Below are positions 8,957 to 17,994 of a stretch of DNA of 64,000 nucleotides, one piece after another. The stretch's first letter is position 1; the number at the start of each line of letters is the position of its first letter. A program made the translations under genes and the position numbers. The notes beneath the pieces were generated by a model that did not search any database, was not told the DNA's origin, and was given only the letters and a program-made list of their open reading frames with translations. Source of the stretch: an uncultured Acidobacteriota bacterium (GTDB lineage: Bacteria; Acidobacteriota; Blastocatellia; Pyrinomonadales; Pyrinomonadaceae); the NCBI GenBank assembly GCA_937873515.1, contig CALMYB010000010.1, positions 62,001 to 126,000 on the forward strand. Reading direction: 5' to 3'.

Positions 8957-9568
8957 TTAAATTAGTTCGTATCCAGTTGCCGTGATGGCTTCTTTGATCT
9001 TTTCGACTGTGGTCTGTGCCGAATCATAAACGACCGTCACGTTATGTTGTTTGTAATCGGCATCGGCTGTGATAACGCCACGTAGCTTTCTCAACGGAAC
9101 TTCGATGTGTGCCTCACAGCCCTCGCAGGTCATTCCACGAACTTGCAAAACAATTGTTTTTTTAGCGACCGGTTCTTCGGTCAGGACGACCGGAGCAGGT
9201 TCGGTAGCCGGCGAACTCGGTGAGGTTATCGCCGCCGCCATGTAACCTGTGTACTGCGGGGCAAGCGCAAACGCCACAATAACTATCGCTCCGACCCAAA
9301 GAAATATTTTGTTTATCCGGCTGACAGGTTTCGTCGCACAAGATTCGCCTTCGGCACATTCTTCGCGACGAAAATAGACACGATAAAATCCATATGCCAA
9401 CGCCGCAAACGCGATGAAGATCATTGGATAACGCACCGTTTCAAAAATCGCCGCCGTGCCAAATGCACCGAGTCCGAATACAACGGCGATCAACGGCAAC
9501 ACACAGCACAGGCTTGAGACAAAAGCCGCAAACATTGCACCGCCGACAAAAACATTAGATTTTTCCAT
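8957..9568 (-). CDS. merTP: Mercuric ion transporter MerT-MerP fusion
   Basis: Fusion protein of about 203 aa. The N-terminal MerT part has three predicted membrane segments; the first carries the mercury-binding vicinal cysteine pair (SSLCCVLP), and a loop after the second has ECAEGESCA. After a linker rich in Ser/Pro/Glu (about 125-140) comes a C-terminal heavy-metal-associated (MerP-like) domain with GMTCEGCEAH. It would move Hg(II) or a related ion across the inner membrane. The ATG at 9568 has AGAGG 9 nt upstream; a GTG one codon earlier is possible. It follows merR by about 15 bp and is presumably cotranscribed from the merR promoter. Confidence 0.88.
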   Translation of the reverse strand: MEKSNVFVGGAMFAAFVSSLCCVLPLIAVVFGLGAFGTAAIFETVRYPMIFIAFAALAYGFYRVYFRREECAEGESCATKPVSRINKIFLWVGAIVIVAFALAPQYTGYMAAAITSPSSPATEPAPVVLTEEPVAKKTIVLQVRGMTCEGCEAHIEVPLRKLRGVITADADYKQHNVTVVYDSAQTTVEKIKEAITATGYELI

Positions 9569-9583
9569 CACAAAATACCTCTG

Positions 9584-10009
9584 TTACTTCTTTGATATCT
9601 CAATCGTTGTGAAAACCGGACACTCAGCCGCCTTTCCATGCGTGGTCAATTCATTTTCACACGCGACAAGATGACGGTTTAGAAAGCCCTTAAAACTCTT
9701 CATCTGCCGCATCTTATCTTCAAGCTCTGATAATTTAATTTGGATAAGGTCACGCACACTCTTGCATTGATTTTCGCCGCCGCCGGAAACAAAAAGCTGT
9801 TTTATCTCATCAAGGGTAAAACCCATTTCCTGCGCCTGTTTGATAAATCTGATTCGTTCTGCTGTTTCAACGGAAAAGACACGATAACCGCTATTGGTTC
9901 GAGCCGCCTTCGGAAGCAATTTCAACTTCTCGTAATAACGAACCGTATCAACGCTAACCTCCGCCGACGCCGCGATTTCTCCGATCTTTACCGAATTACT
10001 TTCCACCAC
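9584..10009 (-). CDS. merR: MerR-type mercury-responsive regulator
   Basis: 141 aa. N-terminal MerR winged helix (KIGEIAASAEVSVDTVRYYEK, then GYRVF), a dimerisation coiled coil and a C-terminal metal-binding loop. Cysteines at 82 and 117 coincide with the Hg(II) ligands of the Tn501 MerR; the third is at 130 rather than 126, so the loop is four residues longer. This supports mercury or a related thiophilic metal as inducer. The gene starts with GTG GTG. The probable start point of transcription from the upstream 20-bp-spacer promoter falls at about 10009, so the mRNA may be leaderless. merR is in the same direction as merTP, unlike the divergent arrangement of Tn21/Tn501. Confidence 0.88.
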   Translation of the reverse strand: MVESNSVKIGEIAASAEVSVDTVRYYEKLKLLPKAARTNSGYRVFSVETAERIRFIKQAQEMGFTLDEIKQLFVSGGGENQCKSVRDLIQIKLSELEDKMRQMKSFKGFLNRHLVACENELTTHGKAAECPVFTTIEISKK

Positions 10010-10015
10010 AAATTA

Positions 10016-10047
10016 ATCTTACACCCTTGAGCCAACTCCAGTGTCAA
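10016..10047 (-). promoter_or_regulatory. MerR-type promoter and operator of the mer operon
   Basis: On the minus strand, TTGACA (10042-10047) and TAAGAT (10016-10021) are separated by exactly 20 bp, the overlong spacer typical of promoters that MerR-family proteins untwist. Inside it lies an imperfect dyad, ACCCTTGAG-ccaa-CTCCAGTGT (10023-10044, 7 of 9 positions paired). A degenerate second copy of half of the site (GAGCCAACTTCAATG) lies at 10092-10106. Confidence 0.8.
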
Positions 10048-10129
10048 GAGAGAACTCAGTGAATGATCGCTATGCGGCTATTTGGTGACCGGAGCCAACT
10101 TCAATGAAGCCAACCTCCTGATTCTGGAG

Positions 10130-12364
10130 CTAGTATTTGGGCTTCATCTCCTCCAATCTTCGGTCCATATCCCTGAAGAATCCGGTGACAACCGATGAAA
10201 CCATCCTGAGCCGGGCAGCCTCCATCGCCGCTGTCTGATTTATTGATGCGGCTTCAGTGCGGCCCTCGAAGTTGAGTTGATTCGATACTTTCTCCATATC
10301 GGCTGAACGGCGAATTCCGGAAAGCTGAATTCCGGCGCCTTGTCTGGTGCTCGACGAGGCGATCGAACTGCCGGTATTGAAAGCCTGTTTGCTTTGTGAA
10401 GCCTGAGTTTCGAGCGCTTGATTGATCTCACCCTGATAGACATTGCTTGCCTCTACCTTCGTGTCGGCAACAATGCCGGTGTTGTTGTTTTGAAGTGCGA
10501 TGTTACTGCGGGTCGTTGAGTCCATCTGCTTGTTTACTTCTTGGATAGGATGCTTATTTCTCGACCAGTCGAAGAGTTCCTGCCCCGTTCGAATCGGAAC
10601 AGAAGTTCCGGCGATAGAGGAGCCGCCTGGCGTAAATTCGTAGGTCTTCATTCCAAATCGCTCAAGGTTGCCCTGACCGCGAAGTTCAACCTCCTTCATG
10701 CCGTCAATGGTTCGAGCTTCTTTAGTTCCCTGGGCCTCGGCCAGTGTTCCTGCAATTTCGCGTTTAGTTGCCGCAGCACTGCTGCTCAGCCCATAGTTCT
10801 TGCTCGCCTCTGCAAGCAATGTCTGCGTCACTTGATTTGCTCGAATCTGTCCCAGGCTGGTCGTAAGGCCTCCTTCGACTCCGGCAACGGACGAGACCAA
10901 ACGAGCGTCCGTTGATTGGTTAGCGGCTTCGAGGGATTTTCTTGCGGCCGTCTGCTCTGCATTGTAGATGCCCTGAATTTGGGTGTTTTCGGCCTGTCGG
11001 TTTATGGCGGCTCCGGCTACAAGCCCATACGTCTCCAGCGCGGTTCCCATACTCGAAAGCATCCAGCCCATCGAGATTTGAGATACACCTTCATAGACCT
11101 GTCCGCGAAGCACACGGTAACTGAGCCATGGAACAAGAATGAAGCAGAGACTTGAGACGAAGAACAAAGCAGTAACGATAAGGGCACTCGAAGCCGGATC
11201 GTAGGCACCGTTGGTGATGATCTTCGCGGTAACGGGATCAAGCGAGAATGTGCTTTCCCCGTTGTAGATGGAGAGAGCGAGCACACCTAGGCCATAACAG
11301 ATGTAAAGCGTTACTTCCTTCACGATCGGAAATGACAGTGCAAACGTTGCGACTCCCCAGCAGAATGGATAGAACATTTGCGCAGCAAATTTTTCATCAA
11401 AACCGAAAGCAGCCAGAACAGGAGCCGCAAGTTTTAGCCCGATCAAGATGAACAGACCTGCGATTGCTAAGAAAAGTCCGCCGAACTTAATGATGTTTTG
11501 GCCTATGACCATGAAGGTAAACATTCGCGGCAAATTCCAGCCAAGAATATTTAGTTCACCTGTAATATCCTTCACAGACGATTCCTTGTCCATGATTATG
11601 CCCACAAGCCCCGGCTCCCCGTTTGGAAGTCGTTCAGCAAGCAGCGCATTTGGATCTTCCACCGCGAAGTTAGCCTTGACGTACTGTTTCATCTTGTCGT
11701 CAAACTCAGTGACAAGTGAACGGTTGTAGGCTCGAATCGGCCTCGCAAAGAACTTTCCGGTTATGGTCAGGCCGTCGATGATGAAAGGACTCGCCCCGAT
11801 CAACACCATGAAGATGATCGAGCGGACCGCCCATGCCACGAGGTGTTCGGGCCCAAGGCCGCGGTTGTCGTGGAACCTGCGAATAAAGGCAAAGATCAGA
11901 ACAAAACTCGCAATGATCCAAGCGAGAAACATAAGGATCGGCATCAGCGGTTTTACGATGGCATTGAGAACTGATTGAAACAGCCATTCCTGGCCGGTTC
12001 GCATGAGATTTTTGATCTGCTCGCTGAAACTCGGGGCAGCCGGCTTAGGTGGAAGCACCGGTCCAGGAGAAGGACTTGCGACCGGGTTTGCCGGGTATCT
12101 ATTTTCAAATTGCCGAAGTATTGGCGCGGGGCTTCCATCGAGCGGCGGCATGAACGGAGAGTCTGAGTTGATCGTCATTATCAGGTCATTTGCCGTGACA
12201 GGCTGCCCGTTCATCGTTCCTACCGGAGTCTGCCCTTCGACACGAGGAGGGCGCGGCCGGGTTTGCCCGGCCGCTTTGGGGGCGAGGAGGCATGGCGAGA
12301 CGAGGTAGGCAAGAAGAAAGAGAGCTGTCGCTAAAGCGTGTCGAAATGGATTCGCTTTTCTCAT
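10130..12364 (-). CDS. VirB6/TrbL-like T4SS inner-membrane protein
   Basis: 744 aa. N-terminal signal peptide, a Pro-rich region to about residue 110, then five or more hydrophobic segments between about 130 and 430 (for example ILMFLAWIIASFVLIFAFI and LVAWAVRSIIFMVLIGA). A long hydrophilic, Ala/Gln/Ser-rich C-terminal half follows. The topology and place after VirB5/TrbJ match VirB6/TrbL, the polytopic subunit of the T4SS inner-membrane channel; the sequence itself is divergent. It is the last gene of the leftward T4SS operon (virB2-B3-B4-B5-B6). The long soluble tail is unusual for VirB6 and resembles extended VirB6 proteins. Confidence 0.7.
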   Translation of the reverse strand: MRKANPFRHALATALFLLAYLVSPCLLAPKAAGQTRPRPPRVEGQTPVGTMNGQPVTANDLIMTINSDSPFMPPLDGSPAPILRQFENRYPANPVASPSPGPVLPPKPAAPSFSEQIKNLMRTGQEWLFQSVLNAIVKPLMPILMFLAWIIASFVLIFAFIRRFHDNRGLGPEHLVAWAVRSIIFMVLIGASPFIIDGLTITGKFFARPIRAYNRSLVTEFDDKMKQYVKANFAVEDPNALLAERLPNGEPGLVGIIMDKESSVKDITGELNILGWNLPRMFTFMVIGQNIIKFGGLFLAIAGLFILIGLKLAAPVLAAFGFDEKFAAQMFYPFCWGVATFALSFPIVKEVTLYICYGLGVLALSIYNGESTFSLDPVTAKIITNGAYDPASSALIVTALFFVSSLCFILVPWLSYRVLRGQVYEGVSQISMGWMLSSMGTALETYGLVAGAAINRQAENTQIQGIYNAEQTAARKSLEAANQSTDARLVSSVAGVEGGLTTSLGQIRANQVTQTLLAEASKNYGLSSSAAATKREIAGTLAEAQGTKEARTIDGMKEVELRGQGNLERFGMKTYEFTPGGSSIAGTSVPIRTGQELFDWSRNKHPIQEVNKQMDSTTRSNIALQNNNTGIVADTKVEASNVYQGEINQALETQASQSKQAFNTGSSIASSSTRQGAGIQLSGIRRSADMEKVSNQLNFEGRTEAASINQTAAMEAARLRMVSSVVTGFFRDMDRRLEEMKPKY

Positions 12365-12404
12365 GGTTTTATTTTGTTCTATCTCTTAATCGGTCAGGAT
12401 TTCC

Positions 12405-13337
12405 TCAAGGAAGTGGGCTGTCGTAAACGTCGTCATTCCATACTTCGTAGCGTTCGAGTTCGCGAAGAAACTCATCCGAAGCTCGTGTAATCCCAGTCAT
12501 CATCTCGGTGCTTTTGCGAATCTCTTTTCCGAACTCGGTCATCTGCTCGATCTTGAGACCGTAGGCAATAAATTTTGCTTGGATCTTCGCTTCAAGCTCG
12601 CGAAGTTGGCCTTCAACTGTAGATATACGCAGATTGATCGCCAACATTTGGTCGATCAGTGATTGAACGCCGTCCCGATTTGCTGCGGGATTTGCTTCGA
12701 TCGCTCGGGTCTCATCTGCTATCTTCTCGCGTTCCTCGTAGAGTTTGGCAAGGTCTAGAAGTATGTTTTCCCGATCAAAGAGCATCCGTTCTAGTTCGGA
12801 ATCGAGCTTTGCAAGTCGTTCGAGATTTTTGAGGTGAGCATCGGCGCTTCGGCCGATCGAATACCGAAGAAAATCATCAAGGTCGCGCTTATTTGCATCC
12901 ATATCGAAGATGCCGTTCTTAAGTCGTCTTGCGATATTGACTACCGAATGAATTTGGCTGGTTATGGTCGCCTCAATTCGCTTCTTAAGTTCAAAGGTCC
13001 CGCGAATAAGCCGTCCGATAGTGGCGTAGGTAGTTATCAGCTGCTTGTGCCGCATGACTTGCTCTTCGACCTTGCCGAGAATACCGCGCAAATTCGTCAC
13101 GCTCTCAACCATCTTTTCGTACTGTTTGACCGCTTGCTCATAGGTCTCGATGTAGTGGTTGATGGTCTCCAGCCAACGAGCCGCCTCTTCGACCCTTTTC
13201 TCCACCTGGAGAACGTATTGCGAAGGATCGAATACCGTCCACTGTGCCCGAGCGGGACGCACGTCGATGCCAATAAAGATCGAACTAAGAACTACGCCGA
13301 GTACGATCTGTTTTACTATTTCGTTACTTCCGGTCAT
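12405..13337 (-). CDS. VirB5/TrbJ-like conjugal transfer protein
   Basis: 310 aa with an N-terminal signal sequence ending near RPARA/QWTVFDPSQY. The QWTVFDPSQY segment followed by long amphipathic helices is the TrbJ/VirB5 hallmark. Most of the mature protein is predicted alpha-helical coiled coil. VirB5 proteins are minor pilus-tip subunits exported to the periplasm. The start codon overlaps the stop of virB4 (ATGA-type overlap at 13334-13337), which shows translational coupling. It is 40 bp upstream of the VirB6-like gene. Confidence 0.8.
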   Translation of the reverse strand: MTGSNEIVKQIVLGVVLSSIFIGIDVRPARAQWTVFDPSQYVLQVEKRVEEAARWLETINHYIETYEQAVKQYEKMVESVTNLRGILGKVEEQVMRHKQLITTYATIGRLIRGTFELKKRIEATITSQIHSVVNIARRLKNGIFDMDANKRDLDDFLRYSIGRSADAHLKNLERLAKLDSELERMLFDRENILLDLAKLYEEREKIADETRAIEANPAANRDGVQSLIDQMLAINLRISTVEGQLRELEAKIQAKFIAYGLKIEQMTEFGKEIRKSTEMMTGITRASDEFLRELERYEVWNDDVYDSPLP

Positions 13338-16195
13338 GCTGCTACCTCCAGTCCGCCGAGTTCGTTCAGGTCAAAAGTTGAAATCTCTGTGAGGCCGATG
13401 GCCGTCAATCCGCTCGGATACTTCGAGGCAAGCCACGTCAAGACGATTTCAGGCGGCAAGTCGGGACGTATGTTCTCGACAAGGCGCCGTGCGTTTGCTT
13501 CGTTGGTGTCATTCGTATTTGCCCAGAGCATCGCAGGCGAAAGGCGAATCTCGGCCATCTGAACGATCTTGTCCACCCCGCTTCCTATGACGAAAACCCA
13601 TTGTGTAAATCGCCCGTATTGATTTCGGATCGAACGGATCGCCGCGACCGTCTCAGTTGCAAGTTCGCAATCGGATGCCAGACGGTCAAAACCTCCGATC
13701 TGTTTACCGATCATCTTTATGCCCGAATTCTTAACAAGGTCGATGCCGATCTCATTAGGCCGCTCGGTTGTACCGGTAAAGTGCTCGTAGGCTTGTGAGA
13801 AGAGCACCGTTACTAATCCTTCTTTACGACCTGTAACGGACGCTTCCGCGATAAGTTCCTGAATAGCCGGGAAGTGTTTGTTGATCTCGCGCATCTCGTC
13901 ACAAAGAAACAGGATCGGAGTTTTTTGTTTGCGATCGTCCTCTTCTCCGATCTCTTGCATTATCTGGGCACTAATGCGAAAACCGACGCTTTCACGAATC
14001 TTTTCGTCGAGACCGCTTATACCTGAGAGTTCGAAAACGTCGAATAAAGATGAAATGTCGTAGTCAGGGTGAGTTGGTGAATTCAGCCACGGATCCTTTC
14101 TGTGGACATTGAGTTTCAAATAGAGTTCGCTGGCCTGTGCTTGTTGCGCCGGCTCCCAGTGATAGGACTTTAGAACATCTAGAAAGTGTCCAAGAGTTGG
14201 CTGAAATTTCGGTCTGCCCGCTCCGTTACGAGCGAGCGACATTTTATAGACCTCATCGATAACGGTCGCCGCGATCGCACTCGTGATCGCATCGGTCTTT
14301 GGTGTTTTACTAAGAATGAGAATATCCATCAGAACCATTGAAAGCTGGCGCTTCGTAGGGCGGTTACCGTCCCCGATTCCCGGATAGTTCCAGATGTTGA
14401 TCGGTTTGGGATCTGCTTCGTTGAACTCTATGTGACGGCCGCCAAACAGTTTACAAATAGGTTTGAAGGAATGCCGGTAGTCCATTACCCGAACCTTTAC
14501 GTTTCCTCGGTGTGCCCTGATGTCCGTGATCAGCATGGCCGCAAGAAATGACTTGCCTTCGCCGGACGCTGCGGTAACGATGACCGTTGGCGATTTGATC
14601 AGTGCGCGGTCGTAGAGATCGAGACCGAACATCTGGCCGTTTGGTGTGGTGAAGATGCTATGCGGCCGTCGGCTTCCGCGCCAGCTAGTTTCGGTTGGAA
14701 CAAAAGAGATTACCGAATCGGCTGTTTCAGTAAGTTCCTGACCTGTTGGCTTCCAAGTAAGTTCGCCGGCAAGCATTCGACGATAAATTGCCCGCTGCCG
14801 AACCGCATCTTCGCGAATCGCGTCCGCCCCGATCTTCTTGCGGATCGCTGAGACTACCGCATCACATCGGTCGTCAAGGATCTCAATCTGCCGACGAGCT
14901 TCCTTCAATCCTTTTGAGCGGCCTGCAAAAACAATAATGTTCAGCCGGATATTGCAGATCTCTTCGTTGTCCCCTTCGACCTGTTCGAGCAAGCCCTCAA
15001 GATCTGACTTGATCACGACCGCGTCCTTCTTAAGATTTCTGAAACCGAGCCAGGTGTTGCGGCTGCCTTCGATCCGGTCGATTCGTTTTTGCAGGTCCTT
15101 CTTTGCAGCTTGTTTTTCGGTTGTCATCAAATCAACGACGATCTCGTGGGGAAAGCCTAAGGCTTTCGTCGCTGTCACATACCGCATGATATCGGCAGTT
15201 ACAAAGCCATTTGGAAGGGTCTTGAGACTAATCAGGCTCGCAGGAGTGCCATTGTGTCGGACGTATTGCTCTCGAGTTGTCTCAAGGTTTGTACTGCAAA
15301 GATATCGGCGCAGATCGACGCAATCTGAGTTCGTCAGACTTGGGAAGGAATCGTGTTCCCGGCGATGGCTGGAAAACAGAGATTCAAATATCTCTGCTCG
15401 GTTCATCTCCCGAAGCTGCAAGCTGCGCGGAAAATTGGCTTCGAATGATTGAAATACACGTGAAGCTTTGAGTTTGCACGCGGCTTCATTTAGCACCTCT
15501 CTCTGCACCATCAATTCACTTTCGCGATTTCTTATCCTTTTTATGGGAAAACGGAATAGGTGTGCGAACCCATGATCCCGTATGTCTTTAGCAAGCGAAG
15601 GCAGGAACGAAGACATCATTCCCTTGTCGCCTGAATCACGTACCGGAACCCGTATCCACACTGTAGCGGTTTGTTGCATAACTTCGCCGGATCTGATCGC
15701 TTCTTCGTGTAGCGCAAGATTGGTGGCCTGAAGCACCCCAGCGACTGGATCGGATGCTGCGGAATCTCTGGATGCGAGATGTGCCCGAAGCACCTCACCT
15801 GTGTCGAGCGAGTTTAGGAATCGAAACTGAACGATCGTGTTCTTTGGCTTTTCGAATTTTAGGATAGTCTTTAACTCTTCGATCCGTTGGTCAGTTACGT
15901 TCCCGTCGATGTAAAGACTGTTCGATGGTTCGAAAATATATGCCTTTCCATAGCTTCCATCTCGATAACGGATAGTGTTCCCGTCCAGGCCAGCGATCTC
16001 GGTAGGAAATATCCTACCGGCGTCTGAGCTCTCGACGAGGTGAGTTCGTGATTCACGGTTTATTGGAGCACGACTCGATAGCGATCTCACTGCCGGGATG
16101 AAGCGAAATCCCGCAACGAGCCCGAGTCCGACGGAAAGAAGTCCTCCGAAAAGAAAGAATGCGATTTGCGCGAATGTTAGGTTTGCTGTGTCCAT
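13334..16195 (-). CDS. VirB4/TrbE-type conjugation ATPase
   Basis: 953 aa T4SS ATPase that energises pilus assembly and DNA transfer. Seen: an N-terminal hydrophobic segment (about 8-33), a CagE/TrbE-type central region, Walker A AASGEGKS (542-549), Walker B ILFLCDE (761-767), and a RAD/motif region FSQAYEHF shortly after. The start at 16195 is chosen because AGGA lies 8 nt upstream and it begins 2 bp after the VirB3-like stop; an upstream in-frame extension to 16270 would overlap that gene. The fusion of a membrane segment to the ATPase recalls VirB3-VirB4 fusions, but a separate VirB3-like gene precedes it. Confidence 0.92.
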   Translation of the reverse strand: MDTANLTFAQIAFFLFGGLLSVGLGLVAGFRFIPAVRSLSSRAPINRESRTHLVESSDAGRIFPTEIAGLDGNTIRYRDGSYGKAYIFEPSNSLYIDGNVTDQRIEELKTILKFEKPKNTIVQFRFLNSLDTGEVLRAHLASRDSAASDPVAGVLQATNLALHEEAIRSGEVMQQTATVWIRVPVRDSGDKGMMSSFLPSLAKDIRDHGFAHLFRFPIKRIRNRESELMVQREVLNEAACKLKASRVFQSFEANFPRSLQLREMNRAEIFESLFSSHRREHDSFPSLTNSDCVDLRRYLCSTNLETTREQYVRHNGTPASLISLKTLPNGFVTADIMRYVTATKALGFPHEIVVDLMTTEKQAAKKDLQKRIDRIEGSRNTWLGFRNLKKDAVVIKSDLEGLLEQVEGDNEEICNIRLNIIVFAGRSKGLKEARRQIEILDDRCDAVVSAIRKKIGADAIREDAVRQRAIYRRMLAGELTWKPTGQELTETADSVISFVPTETSWRGSRRPHSIFTTPNGQMFGLDLYDRALIKSPTVIVTAASGEGKSFLAAMLITDIRAHRGNVKVRVMDYRHSFKPICKLFGGRHIEFNEADPKPINIWNYPGIGDGNRPTKRQLSMVLMDILILSKTPKTDAITSAIAATVIDEVYKMSLARNGAGRPKFQPTLGHFLDVLKSYHWEPAQQAQASELYLKLNVHRKDPWLNSPTHPDYDISSLFDVFELSGISGLDEKIRESVGFRISAQIMQEIGEEDDRKQKTPILFLCDEMREINKHFPAIQELIAEASVTGRKEGLVTVLFSQAYEHFTGTTERPNEIGIDLVKNSGIKMIGKQIGGFDRLASDCELATETVAAIRSIRNQYGRFTQWVFVIGSGVDKIVQMAEIRLSPAMLWANTNDTNEANARRLVENIRPDLPPEIVLTWLASKYPSGLTAIGLTEISTFDLNELGGLEVAA

Positions 16196-16197
16196 GC

Positions 16198-16533
16198 TTA
16201 TTTCCTGTTCGGGATCTTCCAACTTGTCGGTTCGAGTTCGCTTCGCAGCGGCGGTCGATAATCTGTCCACCGGTCTATCTCGGCGTCAAACCTTTGAGAA
16301 AGCCAGTAAGAAGGCTTACTCAAACGCAGATAGTTGAAGATCCCGAGGAGTATCAGAAAAACCATCAGCCCCAATGGGAATCCCAGCGGGACGTAGCCCA
16401 CCCAAAGTCCGAAAACAAAAGGAACGATGTAGGCCACCGCTGTAGGGATCAGAATGAACTTCCAGTCCGTCGAATAGACCCCGAACCGCTTTAGGCCACG
16501 GAAAACATTTGGTCGTGTTGCACGTCTTCTCAT
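16198..16533 (-). CDS. VirB3/TrbD-like small membrane protein
   Basis: 111 aa with two adjacent hydrophobic segments (about 27-46 and 49-70) near the N-terminus and a hydrophilic C-terminal tail. This is the standard layout of VirB3/TrbD, which links the pilin and the VirB4 ATPase. Position between the VirB2-like pilin and VirB4 supports the call. Sequence similarity is weak, so the identity rests on topology and order. Confidence 0.72.
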   Translation of the reverse strand: MRRRATRPNVFRGLKRFGVYSTDWKFILIPTAVAYIVPFVFGLWVGYVPLGFPLGLMVFLILLGIFNYLRLSKPSYWLSQRFDAEIDRWTDYRPPLRSELEPTSWKIPNRK

Positions 16534-16544
16534 CTTGCTTCCTC

Positions 16545-16886
16545 CTAGAAGTTCGTATCAACTCCGACCGCACGTCCTTGTGCAAGCTGCCAGAACACGG
16601 CGACTATCGTTCCGAACGCAAACGACAGAAGCGAACCGAATGCTTGGTTGCCCCATTCCTTTCCGGTCATTTTGTTGTAGATCGACCAAGCCACGCCGAC
16701 CGCTCCGAGGCAAAACAGAATGATCGCCATTAGCTTAAGAGCTTCACGAATGATGTTGGAGAGGTTACTCGCGTCCCCGGTAAAGATCGGACCTTGTGCC
16801 GAAGTCAGGTGTGTGAAAAGTAGAATCAATCCAAACGGCGCCATCGCAGGCACATAGCTTTTGATAAGTGTCAGTAGTTTTTTCAT
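16545..16886 (-). CDS. VirB2/TrbC-like major pilin precursor
   Basis: 113 aa. A long signal peptide (positive MKKLLTLIKS then hydrophobic, cleavage near THLTSAQG) is followed by two hydrophobic helices (about 50-72 and 82-100), the pattern of VirB2/TrbC pilins. The start at 16886 has GAGGA about 7 nt upstream. It is the first gene of the leftward T4SS operon, 77 bp downstream of a sigma-54 promoter motif. It is expected to be the most abundant product of the operon. Confidence 0.78.
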   Translation of the reverse strand: MKKLLTLIKSYVPAMAPFGLILLFTHLTSAQGPIFTGDASNLSNIIREALKLMAIILFCLGAVGVAWSIYNKMTGKEWGNQAFGSLLSFAFGTIVAVFWQLAQGRAVGVDTNF

Positions 16887-16961
16887 AGTCGTCCTCGCTG
16901 TATAAGTGTTCGTTGACGAGCCCGGAAAAGGAACCGAATACGCCAATGCTTTCACTCGCTT

Positions 16962-16977
16962 TGCAAGGGTCGTGCCG
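16962..16977 (-). promoter_or_regulatory. Sigma-54 promoter, leftward T4SS operon
   Basis: On the minus strand, CGGCACGACCCTTGCA has GG and GC separated by exactly 10 bp (plus-strand CC 16975-16976 and GC 16963-16964). It matches the GGCACG-N4-TTGCA core of the -24/-12 class. The predicted start near 16951 leaves a leader of about 65 nt before the VirB2-like gene. Confidence 0.75.
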
Positions 16978-16994
16978 TTCGTCATCGGCATCGG

Positions 16995-17010
16995 TGGCAC
17001 ATGGGTTGCG
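16995..17010 (+). promoter_or_regulatory. Sigma-54 promoter, rightward T4SS operon (transglycosylase)
   Basis: TGGCACATGGGTTGCG has GG (16996-16997) and GC (17008-17009) separated by 10 bp, with full TGGCAC and TTGC elements. It lies back-to-back with the leftward sigma-54 site, 18 bp away. The expected transcription start (about 17020) falls only a few bases before the ATG at 17024, so the message would be nearly leaderless. Confidence 0.7.
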
Positions 17011-17023
17011 ATGGGCGGAAGCC

Positions 17024-17884
17024 ATGAGAAAACGAATCACAAACCCGATCGCCTTGGTACTGCTACTTTTTGCCGGTTTTCCTTTAGCGGCTACCGCGCA
17101 GGAAAAACACCTTGTTTCCCGAAGTTCACTCGCAAGAATGGACGTACTTTCACGAGCCAGATTGTTCGAGGCAACGATAGAAAAAGCCGCAAATAGCGAA
17201 GGCGTCGACCCGCTTATCCTATGGACTATTGCCTATAACGAAACGCGGTTCCGGCCATGGCTGACCAGTCCAAAGAACGCACAGGGGCTGATGCAGTTTA
17301 TGCCCGGGACCGCTGCTCGGTTTGGGCTCACAAACCCGTACGAGCCGACCTCGTCGCTATATGCGGCAGCGAAGTATGTGAAGTATTTGGGGCGCCTATT
17401 TGATTGGAGACTTGAGTCTGTTTTAGCCGCCTACAACGCCGGCGAAGGCACCGTCTCTGCATATCTTTATGGACGAAATCTAAAGTCGAACGGACGAATA
17501 ATCAATGCCTCTCAACTGAGTACGGTTAACGGTGTCCCGCCGTACAAGGAAACTCTGGGCTATGTTTCGCAAGGCGTGAAGGTGTATCGCTGGCTAAAGC
17601 AGCAAGGCAGATTCGCCACGCCTCCGACACCATTCGTCGCCGAGAAATATCCTAGGAGTGAAAAGGAGATCAAGGCAACGGAGGGTCAGGAATGCAAAGC
17701 AATTTTGGTTTTTTACGATCCGCGAACCGGTAGACGAAGCCTGATCTCTCGGGAAACTTCAGAAGAGCCGCAACAACTCAGTTTCGGCCCTGTTATTGTC
17801 GGCCAAGACATTCCAAAAAATTCAACTCGGCGAGCTCGGTCAACTTTTGCCGGAGAAATTGTTTTATCAACCCTCGATCGATAG
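17024..17884 (+). CDS. VirB1-like lytic transglycosylase
   Basis: 286 aa, exported. A signal peptide (RKRITNPIALVLLLFAGFPL, cleavage after ATA) precedes an SLT domain with the catalytic-glutamate motif YNETRF, followed by NAQGLMQFMPGTA and AAYNAGEG, all diagnostic. It would open peptidoglycan locally for T4SS assembly. The C-terminal 100 residues are a basic tail without a recognised domain. It is the first gene of the rightward T4SS operon, directly divergent from the VirB2 operon; the 137-bp gap holds two sigma-54 promoters. Confidence 0.88.
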   Translation: MRKRITNPIALVLLLFAGFPLAATAQEKHLVSRSSLARMDVLSRARLFEATIEKAANSEGVDPLILWTIAYNETRFRPWLTSPKNAQGLMQFMPGTAARFGLTNPYEPTSSLYAAAKYVKYLGRLFDWRLESVLAAYNAGEGTVSAYLYGRNLKSNGRIINASQLSTVNGVPPYKETLGYVSQGVKVYRWLKQQGRFATPPTPFVAEKYPRSEKEIKATEGQECKAILVFYDPRTGRRSLISRETSEEPQQLSFGPVIVGQDIPKNSTRRARSTFAGEIVLSTLDR

Positions 17885-17994
17885 TCGGCGAATTTTCGAG
17901 TCAACTGCGGACGACTTTCGCACCGTTCGGCAAATTTTTCTGCCGGAGTGGAATTAGATATCAGCTTTCTACCTGAGATTGGCTATTTTACCTC

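Noticed and set aside
13334..16195. VirB3-VirB4 fusion
   Set aside because: A separate VirB3-like gene precedes it; the N-terminal hydrophobic segment alone is not enough.
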